Positions 45,811-55,937 of a stretch of 64,000 nucleotides of DNA are shown here, piece by piece. This DNA is from Maribacter antarcticus DSM 21422 (GTDB taxonomy: Bacteria; Bacteroidota; Bacteroidia; Flavobacteriales; Flavobacteriaceae), in contig NZ_KK211214.1 of NCBI RefSeq assembly GCF_000621125.1, forward strand, positions 453,461 through 517,460. Reading direction: 5' to 3'. The notes below the pieces were generated by a model. The model did no database searches, was not told where the DNA came from, and worked only from the letters and a program-made list of their open reading frames with translations. The first letter of the stretch is position 1. Every line of letters starts with the position of its first letter. Made by a program: the position numbers and the translations under genes.

Positions 45811-47115
45811 ATGTCTACCAAACGAAATCTCCTAAGTATTAATCCTGCTAAAAGTCCATTTTTTTATGGCTACGTTATTTTGGCTATTGCCACTGTGGGT
45901 GTTTTTTTTAGTATACCAGGGCAAACCATAGGGGTTTCTGTTTTTACGGATCCGGTAAAGGATGCCTTGGGCCTTTCTAGAAATCAGTTTAGTAACGCTT
46001 ATATGATTGGAACTATTGCAAGTTCTCTTTTGATTGGGCGTGCAGGAGTTTGGTTTGATCGGTTTGGGGCTAGGAAAGTTGCTTCTTTGGCGGCATTGGG
46101 TCTAGCATTGACCTTGTTCCTTTGTTCTTGGTCAGCCTCTATGAGCAACCTAGTCAAGGAAATACTAGACCAAGATACCTGGGTTATCCCTTTTATTTTA
46201 ATGACTATTTTGTTTTTTATGCTGCGTTTTTCTGGTCAGGGAATTTTGACAATGGCATCACGTAACGTAATAATGATTTGGTTCGATAAGAATCGTGGGA
46301 AAGTAAATGCTGTTAGCAGTGTGGCCGTTTCCTTGGGTTTTTCTTCTTCACCTTTGTGGGTAAGTGCATTGATTGATTCTAATGGATGGGAACATGCGTG
46401 GCGTTATTTGGGCGCTGCCGTATTTCTCTTCAGTATACTAGCATATCTCTTGTATAAAGACGCGCCAGAGGTTTACGGACTTGTTCCAGATGGCGGTAAA
46501 ATTATTGAAACAGAAGGCTCACAGCCAAAAGCGGTGAAAAAGCAGTACACTTTAAAGGAAGCCAAGTCTACACGTGCCTTTTGGATGTACGGACTTGCGT
46601 TGTCCTTCAATAGTTTTTTTATTACGGGACTTACCTTTCATATCGTTTCTATTTTTGAAAATGACGGGTTTGTAAAAGCCGATGCCATCAGCATATTTTT
46701 ACCGGCCTCTATTGTGGCTGTAACCATCTCAACCATTTTTAATTTTCTAAGTGATTATATTGCATTGCAGCTTTATCTATATTTGTTGCTTTTTGGTGGG
46801 GTACTTTCTTCATTAGGGTTTTTGTTACTTTCTACTTCTATAGGCGTTCCGTTTTTAATTGCTGGTTTTGGTATTATGGGTGGATTTTTTGCTGTACTAA
46901 ATGCCGTGGCATGGCCACGTTTTTATGGAAGGACATACTTAGGAAGTATTACTGGAAAAGTAATGAGTTTTTTGATTTTGGCCAGTGCCTTGGCGCCGAG
47001 TATATTTAGTCTAAGTCTGTCTACTTTTGGCTCGTACCATCTGGTCGGTTATTTAGGACTGGTGTTTTTGGCGTTCCTTCTTATTGCTTCGGTAAAGGCG
47101 AAAAATCCGCAGTAA
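45811..47115 (+). CDS. MFS transporter
   Basis: The 434-residue protein has about 12 membrane helices with a central loop near residues 215-255. After helix 2 it has GRAGVWFDRFGARKVA near 71, the conserved D-R-x-G-x-R motif of the major facilitator superfamily. FFYGYVILAIATVGVFFSIPGQTIGVSVF near the start resembles monocarboxylate/oxalate-type MFS proteins. The substrate is unknown. It is a single gene; the next gene is convergent. Confidence 0.88.
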   Translation: MSTKRNLLSINPAKSPFFYGYVILAIATVGVFFSIPGQTIGVSVFTDPVKDALGLSRNQFSNAYMIGTIASSLLIGRAGVWFDRFGARKVASLAALGLALTLFLCSWSASMSNLVKEILDQDTWVIPFILMTILFFMLRFSGQGILTMASRNVIMIWFDKNRGKVNAVSSVAVSLGFSSSPLWVSALIDSNGWEHAWRYLGAAVFLFSILAYLLYKDAPEVYGLVPDGGKIIETEGSQPKAVKKQYTLKEAKSTRAFWMYGLALSFNSFFITGLTFHIVSIFENDGFVKADAISIFLPASIVAVTISTIFNFLSDYIALQLYLYLLLFGGVLSSLGFLLLSTSIGVPFLIAGFGIMGGFFAVLNAVAWPRFYGRTYLGSITGKVMSFLILASALAPSIFSLSLSTFGSYHLVGYLGLVFLAFLLIASVKAKNPQ

Positions 47116-47175
47116 ATTATCTCTAATTTATACTTGTCTTTCTTTTTTTGAGCTAAAAAGCGATTACCTATATTT

Positions 47176-47961
47176 TTAATAATCAGAATATTCAGTAGGA
47201 TAGAGCAGCATAATGTCTGCTTTATTCATATTGTTTTTATAATAGTCATCTTCTTTTAAGGCCTTCCATTTATCAGAAGAAAAGAACCCTTTCCATAGTT
47301 CATCCCGTTTGTCCATATTGGAAAATGTTGTCATATACATGAGATTGGGCATCGCATTGCCAGAAATTACTTCGGCATAGAAAACGGCATTAAAACCTAG
47401 GCTATTAAAAAGTGCCACCTCGCCGCCTTGGTTAAACATGTGTACCTTGTTTTTGTAAGTTACCTCTGTGGGTGATTCATAACTTCTAAGTTCGTAAACC
47501 CTCATTGCCCTTGGTCCTTCTATTTTTACGGGTATCATTTTAGGCATTCCAGTAAACGCCCGCATTAGGACAGAGTTGATGCGTTCATACGGTGCTTTGT
47601 TATGTGCTGCTTGTAAATACGGTTCGCCATCGGTAAGATGCGCTTTGTCCTTTAGTAAAAAGTCTTCCAGTGCTTCAAACTGTAGTAAAGATGTAAAGGG
47701 GATGAAAACGTAGATTTTATCTGCCTTAACAAACGCGTCATTATGTAGCTTAAACACACCAACACTATTTAGTCCATATCTTTTTAAGGTAGGCAAGAAG
47801 GCTTTTTCAAGATAGGTGTCCACCAGCTGCTCTTGCATTTTATTTTTTACCGTATAGGTTTTGAGCTGATAGTACTCTTTTTTGTCTTGAGCATTTATGT
47901 ATGCACATACAAGTAGTATAAGCAATAGTAACGGAGTTGTTTTAATCCAAGAAAATAACAT
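47176..47961 (-). CDS. Exported NIPSNAP family protein
   Basis: The 261-residue protein has a signal peptide ending YINAQ (about residue 24) and a duplicated ferredoxin-like NIPSNAP layout: YYQLKTYTVKNKMQEQLVDTYLEKAFLP near residue 31 and VYELRSYESPTEVTYKNKVHMF near 150. The second half contains NLMYMTTFSNMDKRDELWKGFF. In Bacteroidota such proteins are often found near sugar-degradation genes, but no substrate is known. It should be periplasmic. The gene is convergent with the MFS gene. Confidence 0.82.
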   Translation of the reverse strand: MLFSWIKTTPLLLLILLVCAYINAQDKKEYYQLKTYTVKNKMQEQLVDTYLEKAFLPTLKRYGLNSVGVFKLHNDAFVKADKIYVFIPFTSLLQFEALEDFLLKDKAHLTDGEPYLQAAHNKAPYERINSVLMRAFTGMPKMIPVKIEGPRAMRVYELRSYESPTEVTYKNKVHMFNQGGEVALFNSLGFNAVFYAEVISGNAMPNLMYMTTFSNMDKRDELWKGFFSSDKWKALKEDDYYKNNMNKADIMLLYPTEYSDY

Positions 47962-48092
47962 AGTAGATTTTGTATTGCGATTTTATAGGTTTAAAGTTAC
48001 TAAATACTTGTATACGAATCGATTATTATAAAACAAGAGAGGCAATTCTCTATCGAGGCACAAAACATCCTACCTTTACAAAAAGCAATTAA

Positions 48093-48857
48093 ATGGATAA
48101 GAATTTAGCGGTGCTTATCGATGGGGACAATATACCATCGGCATATATAAAGGAAATGATGGAGGAAATTGCTAAGTATGGCAATCCTACCATTAAACGT
48201 ATTTATGGCGATTGGACAAACCCGCGATTGGGTAAATGGAAGAATGTGCTACTTGAAAATGCCATTACACCCATTCAGCAATACGGTTATACGCAAGGAA
48301 AGAACGCTACGGATTCTGCCATGATTATCGATGCTATGGATGTCCTATATTCTGGTAAAGTAGATGGCTTCTGTATTGTAAGTAGTGATAGTGATTTCAC
48401 TCGTTTGGCTACTCGGTTGCGAGAGGCAGGAATGCAAGTGTACGGGATAGGTGAGCGTAAAACGCCAAATCCTTTTATCGTGGCTTGTGATAAGTTTATT
48501 TATCTAGAAATCCTAAAAAGTCAAGGAGAGGAAGAACCTACGGAAACCGATAAATCCAAACCAAAAACGGAAAGTAAAGTAGATAAGATAACTCCAAAAG
48601 CGCTGCGTTTTATGGCTAATACCATAGAGGATGTGGCAGATGACGAGGGCTGGGCTTTTATGGGCGATGTAGGTAGCCTGTTACAAAAGAAACAGCCTAA
48701 TTTTGATGCCAGAAACTATGGTTTTCAAAAACTGACGCCCTTGATAAATAGTATACCACATTTTGAAATAGAGCGAAGGGAAGATTCCAAGGGTCGCAAG
48801 AAGCTTATTTATGTTCGTATTAAAGAGAAAAAGAATACCCGTTCTTCAAAATCTTGA
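48093..48857 (+). CDS. NYN domain protein with OST-HTH/LOTUS domain
   Basis: The 254-residue protein has an N-terminal NYN (LabA/DUF88, PIN-like) ribonuclease domain (residues 1-140): AVLIDGDNIP near residue 5, the acidic DSAMIIDAMDVLYSG near 72 and IVSSDSDFTRLATRLREAG near 95. After a charged linker (about 145-165), an OST-HTH (LOTUS) RNA-binding domain spans 170-248, with GWAFMGDVGSLLQKKQPNFDARNYGF. Such proteins are probable RNA nucleases. No toxin-antitoxin partner is adjacent. Substrate unknown. Confidence 0.88.
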   Translation: MDKNLAVLIDGDNIPSAYIKEMMEEIAKYGNPTIKRIYGDWTNPRLGKWKNVLLENAITPIQQYGYTQGKNATDSAMIIDAMDVLYSGKVDGFCIVSSDSDFTRLATRLREAGMQVYGIGERKTPNPFIVACDKFIYLEILKSQGEEEPTETDKSKPKTESKVDKITPKALRFMANTIEDVADDEGWAFMGDVGSLLQKKQPNFDARNYGFQKLTPLINSIPHFEIERREDSKGRKKLIYVRIKEKKNTRSSKS

Positions 48858-48996
48858 TTTTGCTGTAGCAGAGGGTACTGGTAAATAAAAGGAGTGATGC
48901 TTTATCAAAATCCATCAGTTTCTATTAAATTATAAATGGCAACGGAATAATTTTACAAATTCTACGTTGTAAGTTCAGATCTAATACACATTTAAA

Positions 48997-49422
48997 ATGA
49001 TAAAACGATTTCAGTTTTTAGCCGGACTTTTAGTTTTTGTTTTAACAACAAACTACGGAGTATGTGCTGCACCAATTAATCTAATACCAATAACGGAGTC
49101 CTTGACTACGATTGTGGATAAAGGAGTTCTTGGTGTTTGGGATTATGAGGTAGAAGGAACGGAGGATGTATATAGAAAAGGAGTCTTGTTTGTTCGTATG
49201 GAAAAAGGAATAGCTGTTGTTGAGGTGCATTTAGGTAATGGAGTTTTAACAGGGCAGGATGTAAAAATAGTAGGCGACACCTTGAAATTTATAGTAAACT
49301 TAGATGGGGTGGAGCGGGTAGCTATAGTTTTGAACGCCAAAGGCGACAAGATGTTGGGTGAAGCAAGTTCCAATCAGGGAAGTTTTATCATAAAAGGTAC
49401 TAGGAAACTTGCTCCGAAGTAA
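48997..49422 (+). CDS. Small exported protein (141 aa)
   Basis: The 141-residue protein has a signal peptide ending GVCA (about residue 24) and a compact beta-rich body (GVWDYEVEGTEDVYRKGVLF near residue 46, then VEVHLGNGVLTGQDVKIVGDTL). I do not recognise a family. The mature part resembles a small single-domain periplasmic protein. It is a monocistronic gene with 140 bases upstream, and no partner is obvious. Confidence 0.65.
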   Translation: MIKRFQFLAGLLVFVLTTNYGVCAAPINLIPITESLTTIVDKGVLGVWDYEVEGTEDVYRKGVLFVRMEKGIAVVEVHLGNGVLTGQDVKIVGDTLKFIVNLDGVERVAIVLNAKGDKMLGEASSNQGSFIIKGTRKLAPK

Positions 49423-50031
49423 TGAGACCTAAGTGACAACTCACCATGCATATAAATTTGTAAAAAAGCCGATTACTAAAAACTGGAGGTTTTTGTTTTT
49501 AGGTGCTATTTAGAAATGACCTGGTCTTTCAGCTTAGTTTACCACAGCTGGTTTATGCTTTATGGACTAGGTGAAAAAACTATCTTGGGCAATTTATAAA
49601 CCTAAGATTTAGGGTAAACTGTAAGACTCTTTCAATAATTATATTGACTATAAAGTAAAACTTATTCACACTGCAATCCCCGTCCGGAAAAAATGTCTAC
49701 GAAAAGAAATTAAAGCCGAGCGAAGGGACATAGTTAGTACAAAACTTATAATACCGACTTTATTGCTTGGAAATAAGAACAGGATTGACTGCGATTGTTC
49801 ATATATGAAGCATGAAGGTTTAAGTGGTTGTTTTAACTCAGTTGCATTATTTGCAACTTTTCAATGACGATTATTAACGATATTTGTTCTTTATAATTTC
49901 TCTGACGCTGTAGCGCATTTTATGAAAATGAACTGATTTTTAATAATCAAAAAACAACTTTTCTATATGTATTTATATTGTTGACCTTAATTTATTCTTT
50001 TGCCATCCTTACAAAGAGGAATTTTGAGTAT
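49423..50031. other. Intergenic region without recognised gene
   Basis: About 610 AT-rich bases with stops in every frame and no tRNA-like or repeat structure that I can see, except the terminator at its right end. It may hold a small RNA or decayed sequence, but I see no specific signal. Confidence 0.5.
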
Positions 50032-50062
50032 AAAAATCCCCAACTAAAACTTGGGGATTTTT
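50032..50062 (-). terminator. Terminator after the SusD-like gene
   Basis: A perfect 12-base stem (AAAAATCCCCAA with its complement) and a 7-base loop, ending in a T run on the minus strand, lies 18 bases beyond the SusD-like stop codon. Confidence 0.9.
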
Positions 50063-50079
50063 ATAAGATTAAAGTAGAC

Positions 50080-51498
50080 TTATTCAAAAGGAACAACCTG
50101 ATTGGAACTTTTATTTGTTATCAGGACCTCATTCAAATCTATAACCGTTGAGGCTACTGTTCCGCCTGGTTCATAAACTATGGCGTCTAAATCGTTTACT
50201 ACCGAAAGAATAAAAGATGGGATAACCCCTACAGTACCTGGGTCGCCTTCATTGATATTTTCGTTCAACAATATTTCGTTTTCGTCTATGACCAACTTCA
50301 CACCCATATCTACGAATCGGAGACCTTCCGCTATAAATACTTCTTGTCTTGTTCTATACAATAATGCCAAACCTGAGTCATCATCTTGCATTGTGGCTAT
50401 ATCCGCTAAAGTTAGTGATGTTCCTGATACTGCTGGAACACTAACTTCGCCCGACTTCCTATCTAGGACGAGTCCTTCTATACCGTTTACAACAATACCA
50501 GAGCTGTTAGGCCTAGAATTAGCAACAACCTGTGTTCTATCTTCAATGTCGTCATTAAAAGTGCGAACTGTGCGTGTAGCTATTAAATCCAATAAATTGG
50601 TTAAATTTAATCTTGCCGAATCGATATCGTTATCTGAAAGGTCTGCTTCAGCTAAAATAAGCATAGCTTCCTCAGCTTTTAGATAATGCACAGGAGCGTC
50701 CGATTCAGGACTCAAAAAAGAATACTTAGGGTCTAAAAAGTCTAAACTTGGCAGTGGCTGTAAATCGTCAAAGTTACCTCTTTCATACAAGGCCGATTCG
50801 AATGTGTTTGACGGTCCGTTAGATTGATCAAAGAGAGCAAATCTATCAAATGAGGCATCAATGGCAAGGGCATTTTTAGCGGCAGCTACGGCTTCATCCT
50901 TGTTACCCAAATAATAATTAGCCCTAGCTATGGCCAAATGATATTCTGGCTTCGTTGTTAAGGATAAAGCCTCTCCAAATGCCGTTATAGCGTTCTGATA
51001 GTGTTGTTCTGAAGTAATAGGAGCTCCAGTAGGTTCCTGTGCTAATGTAGAAAAATACATTGCCGAAAATAAATAGGACAACCCCTCAAAATACTTAAAT
51101 TCCGCCTCTGTTTCTGAGGTGTAATTAGGATCCGCTGGACCTACTTCTTCAGTTCCAAAAACAGCTATTTCGCGTAGTCTATGAATTTGGCGTTGTGTAT
51201 CTCTCATATCAGGGTCTGTAATTTGCATGTCTAACCTATCAAGAAATTGACTATAAAAAGTTTGGGTGTTCACATAATTGTCAGAGCCAAGTTCTGACAA
51301 AACTAAGGTTTCGTTGAACACATTAGCTAATTGCCTTTCCAGCCCTGTAAGCAGTATTGATGCAGAATTCGGTAGACCTACTACCGAAGCTTCGGATAAA
51401 TTTGGATTTTCAATTTCTTGAAATGCAACCGTATCCCCAAAATCACCGGTACAACTAAACGTAAAAATAGCTGCACAACATATTATTATTTTTTTCAT
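50080..51498 (-). CDS. SusD/RagB-like outer-membrane lipoprotein
   Basis: The 472-residue protein has a lipobox (AIFTFSC, C16) and helical TPR-like segments near residues 125-215 (EAEFKYFEGLSYLFSAMYFS, YHLAIARANYYLGNKDEAV). The second half contains YLKAEEAMLILAEADL near 275 and RTRQEVFIAEGLRFVDMG near 390. It follows the SusC-like gene by 14 bases and would be its surface lipoprotein partner, gating uptake of a ligand. It is about 50-100 residues shorter than many SusD proteins. No glycan enzyme is adjacent, so the ligand may be a peptide or another compound. Confidence 0.85.
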   Translation of the reverse strand: MKKIIICCAAIFTFSCTGDFGDTVAFQEIENPNLSEASVVGLPNSASILLTGLERQLANVFNETLVLSELGSDNYVNTQTFYSQFLDRLDMQITDPDMRDTQRQIHRLREIAVFGTEEVGPADPNYTSETEAEFKYFEGLSYLFSAMYFSTLAQEPTGAPITSEQHYQNAITAFGEALSLTTKPEYHLAIARANYYLGNKDEAVAAAKNALAIDASFDRFALFDQSNGPSNTFESALYERGNFDDLQPLPSLDFLDPKYSFLSPESDAPVHYLKAEEAMLILAEADLSDNDIDSARLNLTNLLDLIATRTVRTFNDDIEDRTQVVANSRPNSSGIVVNGIEGLVLDRKSGEVSVPAVSGTSLTLADIATMQDDDSGLALLYRTRQEVFIAEGLRFVDMGVKLVIDENEILLNENINEGDPGTVGVIPSFILSVVNDLDAIVYEPGGTVASTVIDLNEVLITNKSSNQVVPFE

Positions 51499-51512
51499 AA
51501 TTTCTTTTTTTG

Positions 51513-54335
51513 TTAAAATTCAAATCTTAATGAAGCAATATATGTCCTAGGAACAGATTCTGTACCATAGGCGAAACCGCCACTCGCAAAGCCATTTTGT
51601 GCGGCTATACCAGACCCTGTTGTTTCTGGGTCAAACCTACCAGCCGTCCAGTTAAACGGATTTGTTAGCGTAACGCCTAAACGAATGTTGCTGAACAGAG
51701 GCTTTGCAATATCTCCGAAATTATAGGAAGCTCCAATATTTCTAATTTTTAAGAAATCACTATCAAAAACGAAGAAATTAACATAATTAAATGGTGAGGT
51801 AGTGCCAATTAATTCCTCTGGGATACCTGTATCATCTGTACCGCGTAGATGCCTCAACAAGAAGCTTAAATCCGTAATTTTACCTCCAAGCTGATAATCA
51901 GCCGTGGCAAATAAATTAAAATCGCCCCATGTATAGTTAAGCCCCATGGAACCAAAAGTAGGGGCAAACGTATCACCTAAGGCTGTATTGGCCTCAAAGG
52001 CATAGGTGCCGTCATCCTGAAGGACAGCTGCTGTCCCTCTTAAATAACCTAAACTCTGACCCTCCTCGACAACTGAGCCCAAAACAGTAAAGCCACCAAC
52101 AACAAATGGTGGAGCGCCTCCTGAATCTGTCACTAAATTCTCAACTGTGTTATAGGAAACATTTACGCTTAAAGAATGCTTACCTGTTTGTATTGGTGTG
52201 GCTGTCAATGCAAATTCGTAACCATTATTTTCTATCGTACCAATATTTTGTATTTGATTTAACTGTCCCGTAGATGGTGCAGATTGCGGAGTAAATAGGG
52301 CATCTTCTGTAGTACCTAAATATCTTGTTCCACTTAGATACAATCTATTACTGAAAAACCCTAACTCAAGACCGAATTCAGTTGTTTTTATACGTTCAGA
52401 GAGCAATTCGTCGTTTCCGGGATTATCAAAAGTGAAAGATGGGTTTCCTAAGAAGGGGTTTTGAGCAAAAGTTCTGTCCTGTTGAAAAGGCTGGAAAAAG
52501 TTTGTCGCTTCTCCATAATTAGCTCTAAACTTAATCGTAGAAACGACATCGCTGATACCTGAGTTTATATAAAAATCATGGTCACTCAAATTATAAGTCA
52601 ATCCAATTTTAGGCAACAGGAGTGGCTTAGTATTTTCACCCGATGCGGTGTTGTAATCCAATCTACCACCAAACTCCAAGAAAGCTACATCATATATTCC
52701 AATATTTTCTAAAAAGTAAAGACCATAATTGGCATTTTCTAAAAAGAAATCAGAAAACGTCTGTTCCGAAAAGTTGTTCAAAGAACGTGTGCCATCTACT
52801 CCTCCAGAGCCCTCAAGTCTATTTTGTCTATCCGTGGTTCTAAAAAATTGCCCTCCAAGAATAGAAACAAATGAAAAATTTTCTGTATTTGCTTTATGGG
52901 TGACGTTAATATCAGATGTTACCGTGAAGGCAGACCTAAGAAATCTCGTGAATACGCCTCTGTCCGTAGTGCCTTCTGGCTCATCACCCAATTCAACTAA
53001 AAGTGAATTACTTTGTAATTCTTCCTGAACGGTATTTCTGGTATCAACACCTACGGTCGCATTTATTTGTAGGTTATCCTTGACATCATAAATAAATTTA
53101 TTAGAAGCCGTTAAACGATTTGTAGTGCTTGTAATATCAACAAGATCTGCTAGATTCCTAGACCTTTGGAGTTCAGTTTGAAACTCTTCTTCTGTAAATT
53201 CTGCTGTGTCACCCCGGGCAGAACCTTCAAAATTAGAAAACCTAGAAAAGCTGGTATTTGCGTTATAGTCTAAATTAGATTCAAAATTAACAAAAGAAAA
53301 AGAACCTTGATAGCGCAACCTTTCTGTAACCTTGGCAGTAAAGCCGAACGTAAAAGACCTTCTAATTTGCTCATTAATATCATTGAAACTATCATCTTGG
53401 TAAAGGCTACCTCCAAAATTATATGAGAATTTTTCCGAACCACCGCTGAGTCCTACTTTAACCTCTTGGGAAAAACCGGTTTCAAAGATTGCCTCACCTG
53501 TTCTGTCGTACTTCAAGAAATCCCTAGTACCGTCAATAACACCAGCATTAGTTTCAAAAAAAGCAGTGCTTTTGCCGTCCTTTCCTTTTTTAGTAATAAT
53601 TTGAATAACACCATTTGCGGCATCGGCTCCGTATAAAGTAGTAGCAGCACCACCTTTAATGTATTCAATTCTTTCAATAGATTCTACAGGTATATCTGCC
53701 AAGGCCGACACACTTGCTCCACCGGTTGCAATACCTAATTCTGGGTTTGAATTTAAATTATCAACTCTGATACCATCAATAATAATAACTGGTGTTCCGG
53801 AGGTAGCAGCAGAGATAGGCCCCCGTGTTCTTATGATAGCTGCAGTTCCAGGCTGACCAGAACTCAACCGAACTTGGGCACTAGGCGCAGTGGACTGCAA
53901 AAGTTGATCAATCTGGTTTGCCGGAAGTTTGTCAATATCTTCAGCATCCAAAACATCAACAGTAGTAGATAGTTTCCTTCTTGCTATACCAGAACCTTGT
54001 CCTGTTACAATAACTTCTTCCAAAGCTTCTGCGTCTTCCAGCATTTCAAGGTCCATAGTATTGGAAGTACCGACTGTTAACGTAACGGTCTTTTGCCCAA
54101 TGTAGCTATAGCGTAGTTGTTCACCTTCTTGGACGTTAATAGTATAATTACCGTCAAAATCTGTCTGTGTTCCTTGTGTCGTCCCTGCAATAATTACGGA
54201 TACACCCGGTAAGGGTATATTACTTTGGTCTGTAACGGTTCCTTTAACCGCTTTTTCCTGTGTAAAAGACAGGTGAACAACAAACATTAATAACAGCGTA
54301 AGAATCCCTCTTGTTTTTGTTCTCATGTAATTCAT
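51513..54335 (-). CDS. SusC/RagA-type TonB-linked outer-membrane receptor
   Basis: The 940-residue protein has a signal peptide ending LSFTQ (about residue 25) and a carboxypeptidase-regulatory-like domain (residues 28-105, starting AVKGTVTDQSNIPLPGVSVII). The linker contains EALEEVIVTGQGSG, a TonB-box-like region, and a plug domain covers roughly 118-250 (VDVLDAEDIDKLPANQIDQ, TPVIIIDGIRVDNLN, GAATTLYGADAANGVIQIITKKG). A barrel follows, ending in SLRFEF. It is shorter than most SusC proteins. It imports a substrate using TonB energy with the SusD partner downstream. Confidence 0.92.
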   Translation of the reverse strand: MNYMRTKTRGILTLLLMFVVHLSFTQEKAVKGTVTDQSNIPLPGVSVIIAGTTQGTQTDFDGNYTINVQEGEQLRYSYIGQKTVTLTVGTSNTMDLEMLEDAEALEEVIVTGQGSGIARRKLSTTVDVLDAEDIDKLPANQIDQLLQSTAPSAQVRLSSGQPGTAAIIRTRGPISAATSGTPVIIIDGIRVDNLNSNPELGIATGGASVSALADIPVESIERIEYIKGGAATTLYGADAANGVIQIITKKGKDGKSTAFFETNAGVIDGTRDFLKYDRTGEAIFETGFSQEVKVGLSGGSEKFSYNFGGSLYQDDSFNDINEQIRRSFTFGFTAKVTERLRYQGSFSFVNFESNLDYNANTSFSRFSNFEGSARGDTAEFTEEEFQTELQRSRNLADLVDITSTTNRLTASNKFIYDVKDNLQINATVGVDTRNTVQEELQSNSLLVELGDEPEGTTDRGVFTRFLRSAFTVTSDINVTHKANTENFSFVSILGGQFFRTTDRQNRLEGSGGVDGTRSLNNFSEQTFSDFFLENANYGLYFLENIGIYDVAFLEFGGRLDYNTASGENTKPLLLPKIGLTYNLSDHDFYINSGISDVVSTIKFRANYGEATNFFQPFQQDRTFAQNPFLGNPSFTFDNPGNDELLSERIKTTEFGLELGFFSNRLYLSGTRYLGTTEDALFTPQSAPSTGQLNQIQNIGTIENNGYEFALTATPIQTGKHSLSVNVSYNTVENLVTDSGGAPPFVVGGFTVLGSVVEEGQSLGYLRGTAAVLQDDGTYAFEANTALGDTFAPTFGSMGLNYTWGDFNLFATADYQLGGKITDLSFLLRHLRGTDDTGIPEELIGTTSPFNYVNFFVFDSDFLKIRNIGASYNFGDIAKPLFSNIRLGVTLTNPFNWTAGRFDPETTGSGIAAQNGFASGGFAYGTESVPRTYIASLRFEF

Positions 54336-54639
54336 TTGAGTGTTAATGTATATTTGAATTGAAGAATAAATTTAAAGAGTCGGCACATTTTTATCGATAG
54401 CTAATCCAAATTGAAAATGATAGACCAAAACCTATTATATTATTTTTAATACAGCCGACGCCCTAATTATATTGAGTTCAAAATAACGATATTAGTGGTT
54501 GAATGGAATAAATACCGACCTAGATTAATAGTAAACCGATGGAAAGTAACGTTCACTGTATTCGTAAGACTATCATTAGGAGAATGTTAGTAAGAACAGA
54601 AGTAGTTGGCTTTTTTTTGGCAAAAACAGTGAAATGATA
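54336..54639. other. Upstream region of susC-like gene
   Basis: About 300 noncoding AT-rich bases between the SusC start and the IS remnant. It must hold the susCD promoter. It includes AT-A5-TGTGCCG (minus strand, 54394-54381), which is also found upstream of the AraC gene. Confidence 0.5.
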
Positions 54640-55803
54640 TCGTTGCACAGCATTGGATATATTCCATATCTTTTATGTACGTAATTAGTAACACATCCGA
54701 CCTTAGCCGATAGCATTTGTGATATACGTTCTCGTAAGATAAAGCGTGCTTTTTTCACACAAATGAATACCCTTTTAGATTGGCATCCCATTATAACTGT
54801 TCTAAAAAAACACTACACTAAAGGAAAAAGCACCACAGGTAAAGCTGGTTATAGTGGCATACTTCTTTCAAAGATGAGTTTATTACAAACCTGGTATGGT
54901 TTAAGCGATTATGAAGTAGAAGACCGATTGAACGACAGTATCTCATTCAGTTATTTCTGTGGAATGCATATAGATGAAGTAGCACCAGACCATAGCACCT
55001 TAAGTAGATTTAGAAGCGCCCTTACCAAAGTCAAAACCTTTGAGAAGCTCTTTGGTTCTATCAATGCGTAACTAGAAACTCATAACATCATTGTTAAAAC
55101 AGGAATCATAGTGGATGCTAGTGTTATAGACACCCCACTTCGACCAAAAGGAAAGACCAATCATAAGGTAACTGAAGATCGTACTGAAGAAGAGGTTGCA
55201 GTTACAAAAGAGTATGGCGAGAGTGTAGATAAAGATGGCACTTGGCTAAAAAAAAGAGGGAAATATCATTTTGGTTTTAAAAAGCATTATGTGACTGATA
55301 GCGAAGGACTTGTTTTAGGTGTTTTAACCACCACTGCTAGTAAAAATGAGATTTCCAATTTTGAAGAAGTCTTGGAAACAGTAAACGTAGCGTTACCAAA
55401 AGACATTCCCTTAAAAGCCGACAAAGGGTACCAATCAAAGAAAAATATGGTATTGTTGAAACAACGAAAACTAAAAATAATGTTCTAAATAAAACCTACA
55501 AGAATATGCCTTTAACCCGATGGGAAAAGAAGTTCAATAAATTAATAGGTAAGACAAGGTTCAAAGTAGAGCGAACATTTCGAGGGATAAAAAGATGGTT
55601 TAACGGAGGGTTAGCAAGATATAGAGGAATGGAAAAAATGCATACCCAAAACTTAATGAAAGCGATGTATTATAATTTGTATCGAAGTCCAGCAATAATT
55701 GCATCTAATTGTAAAAATTAAGATAGAAACAATAACAAAATCACCTTTAAAGGTAAAAAAATCTCAAAAATAGATTAGAGCAAATTATTCAATTTTGCAA
55801 CGG
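54640..55803 (+). mobile_element. IS5-family insertion sequence, inactive
   Basis: An element of about 1.16 kb centred on a broken IS5-type transposase gene. Possible terminal inverted repeats are CGTTGCA at 54641-54647 and TGCAACG at 55796-55802. I could not find a matching target duplication, so the borders are approximate. It sits between the susCD pair and the AraC regulator gene and may have separated them from each other. Confidence 0.55.
54763..55721 (+). pseudogene. IS5-family transposase, one nonsense codon and one frameshift
   Basis: The gene reads MNTLLDWHPIITVLKK as far as SINA, then a TAA at 55069-55071 where CAA (glutamine) is expected, and goes on in the same frame as LETHNIIVKTG through MVLLKQRKLK. 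A second break near 55475-55488 needs one extra A to join NNVLNKTYKNMPLTRWEKK. The DDE residues remain: D in GIIVDASVIDTP, D in LKADKGYQSKK and E in KVERTFRGIKRW. The C-terminus MYYNLYRSPAIIASN is typical of the IS5 group in Bacteroidota. It cannot make a full protein as written. Confidence 0.88.
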
Positions 55804-55937
55804 TCTTAAGATGTGAGAGGTATCTGTTAAGTAACTAATTATGGTAAACGTTATCTTAGGTGGCAGTAATGTGGAAAGATGAGTGCACCGTTGTGTTCGT
55901 TTCATGAACTATATTCCCAACATAACTTGCGTCACAG

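Noticed and set aside
49690..49735. Frame reading MSTKRN, like the MFS start at 45811
   Set aside because: Only six residues match before a stop; probably chance.
54640..55803. Exact IS borders and target duplication
   Set aside because: CGTTGCA/TGCAACG are short and no matching flanking duplication was seen, so borders are given only as approximate.
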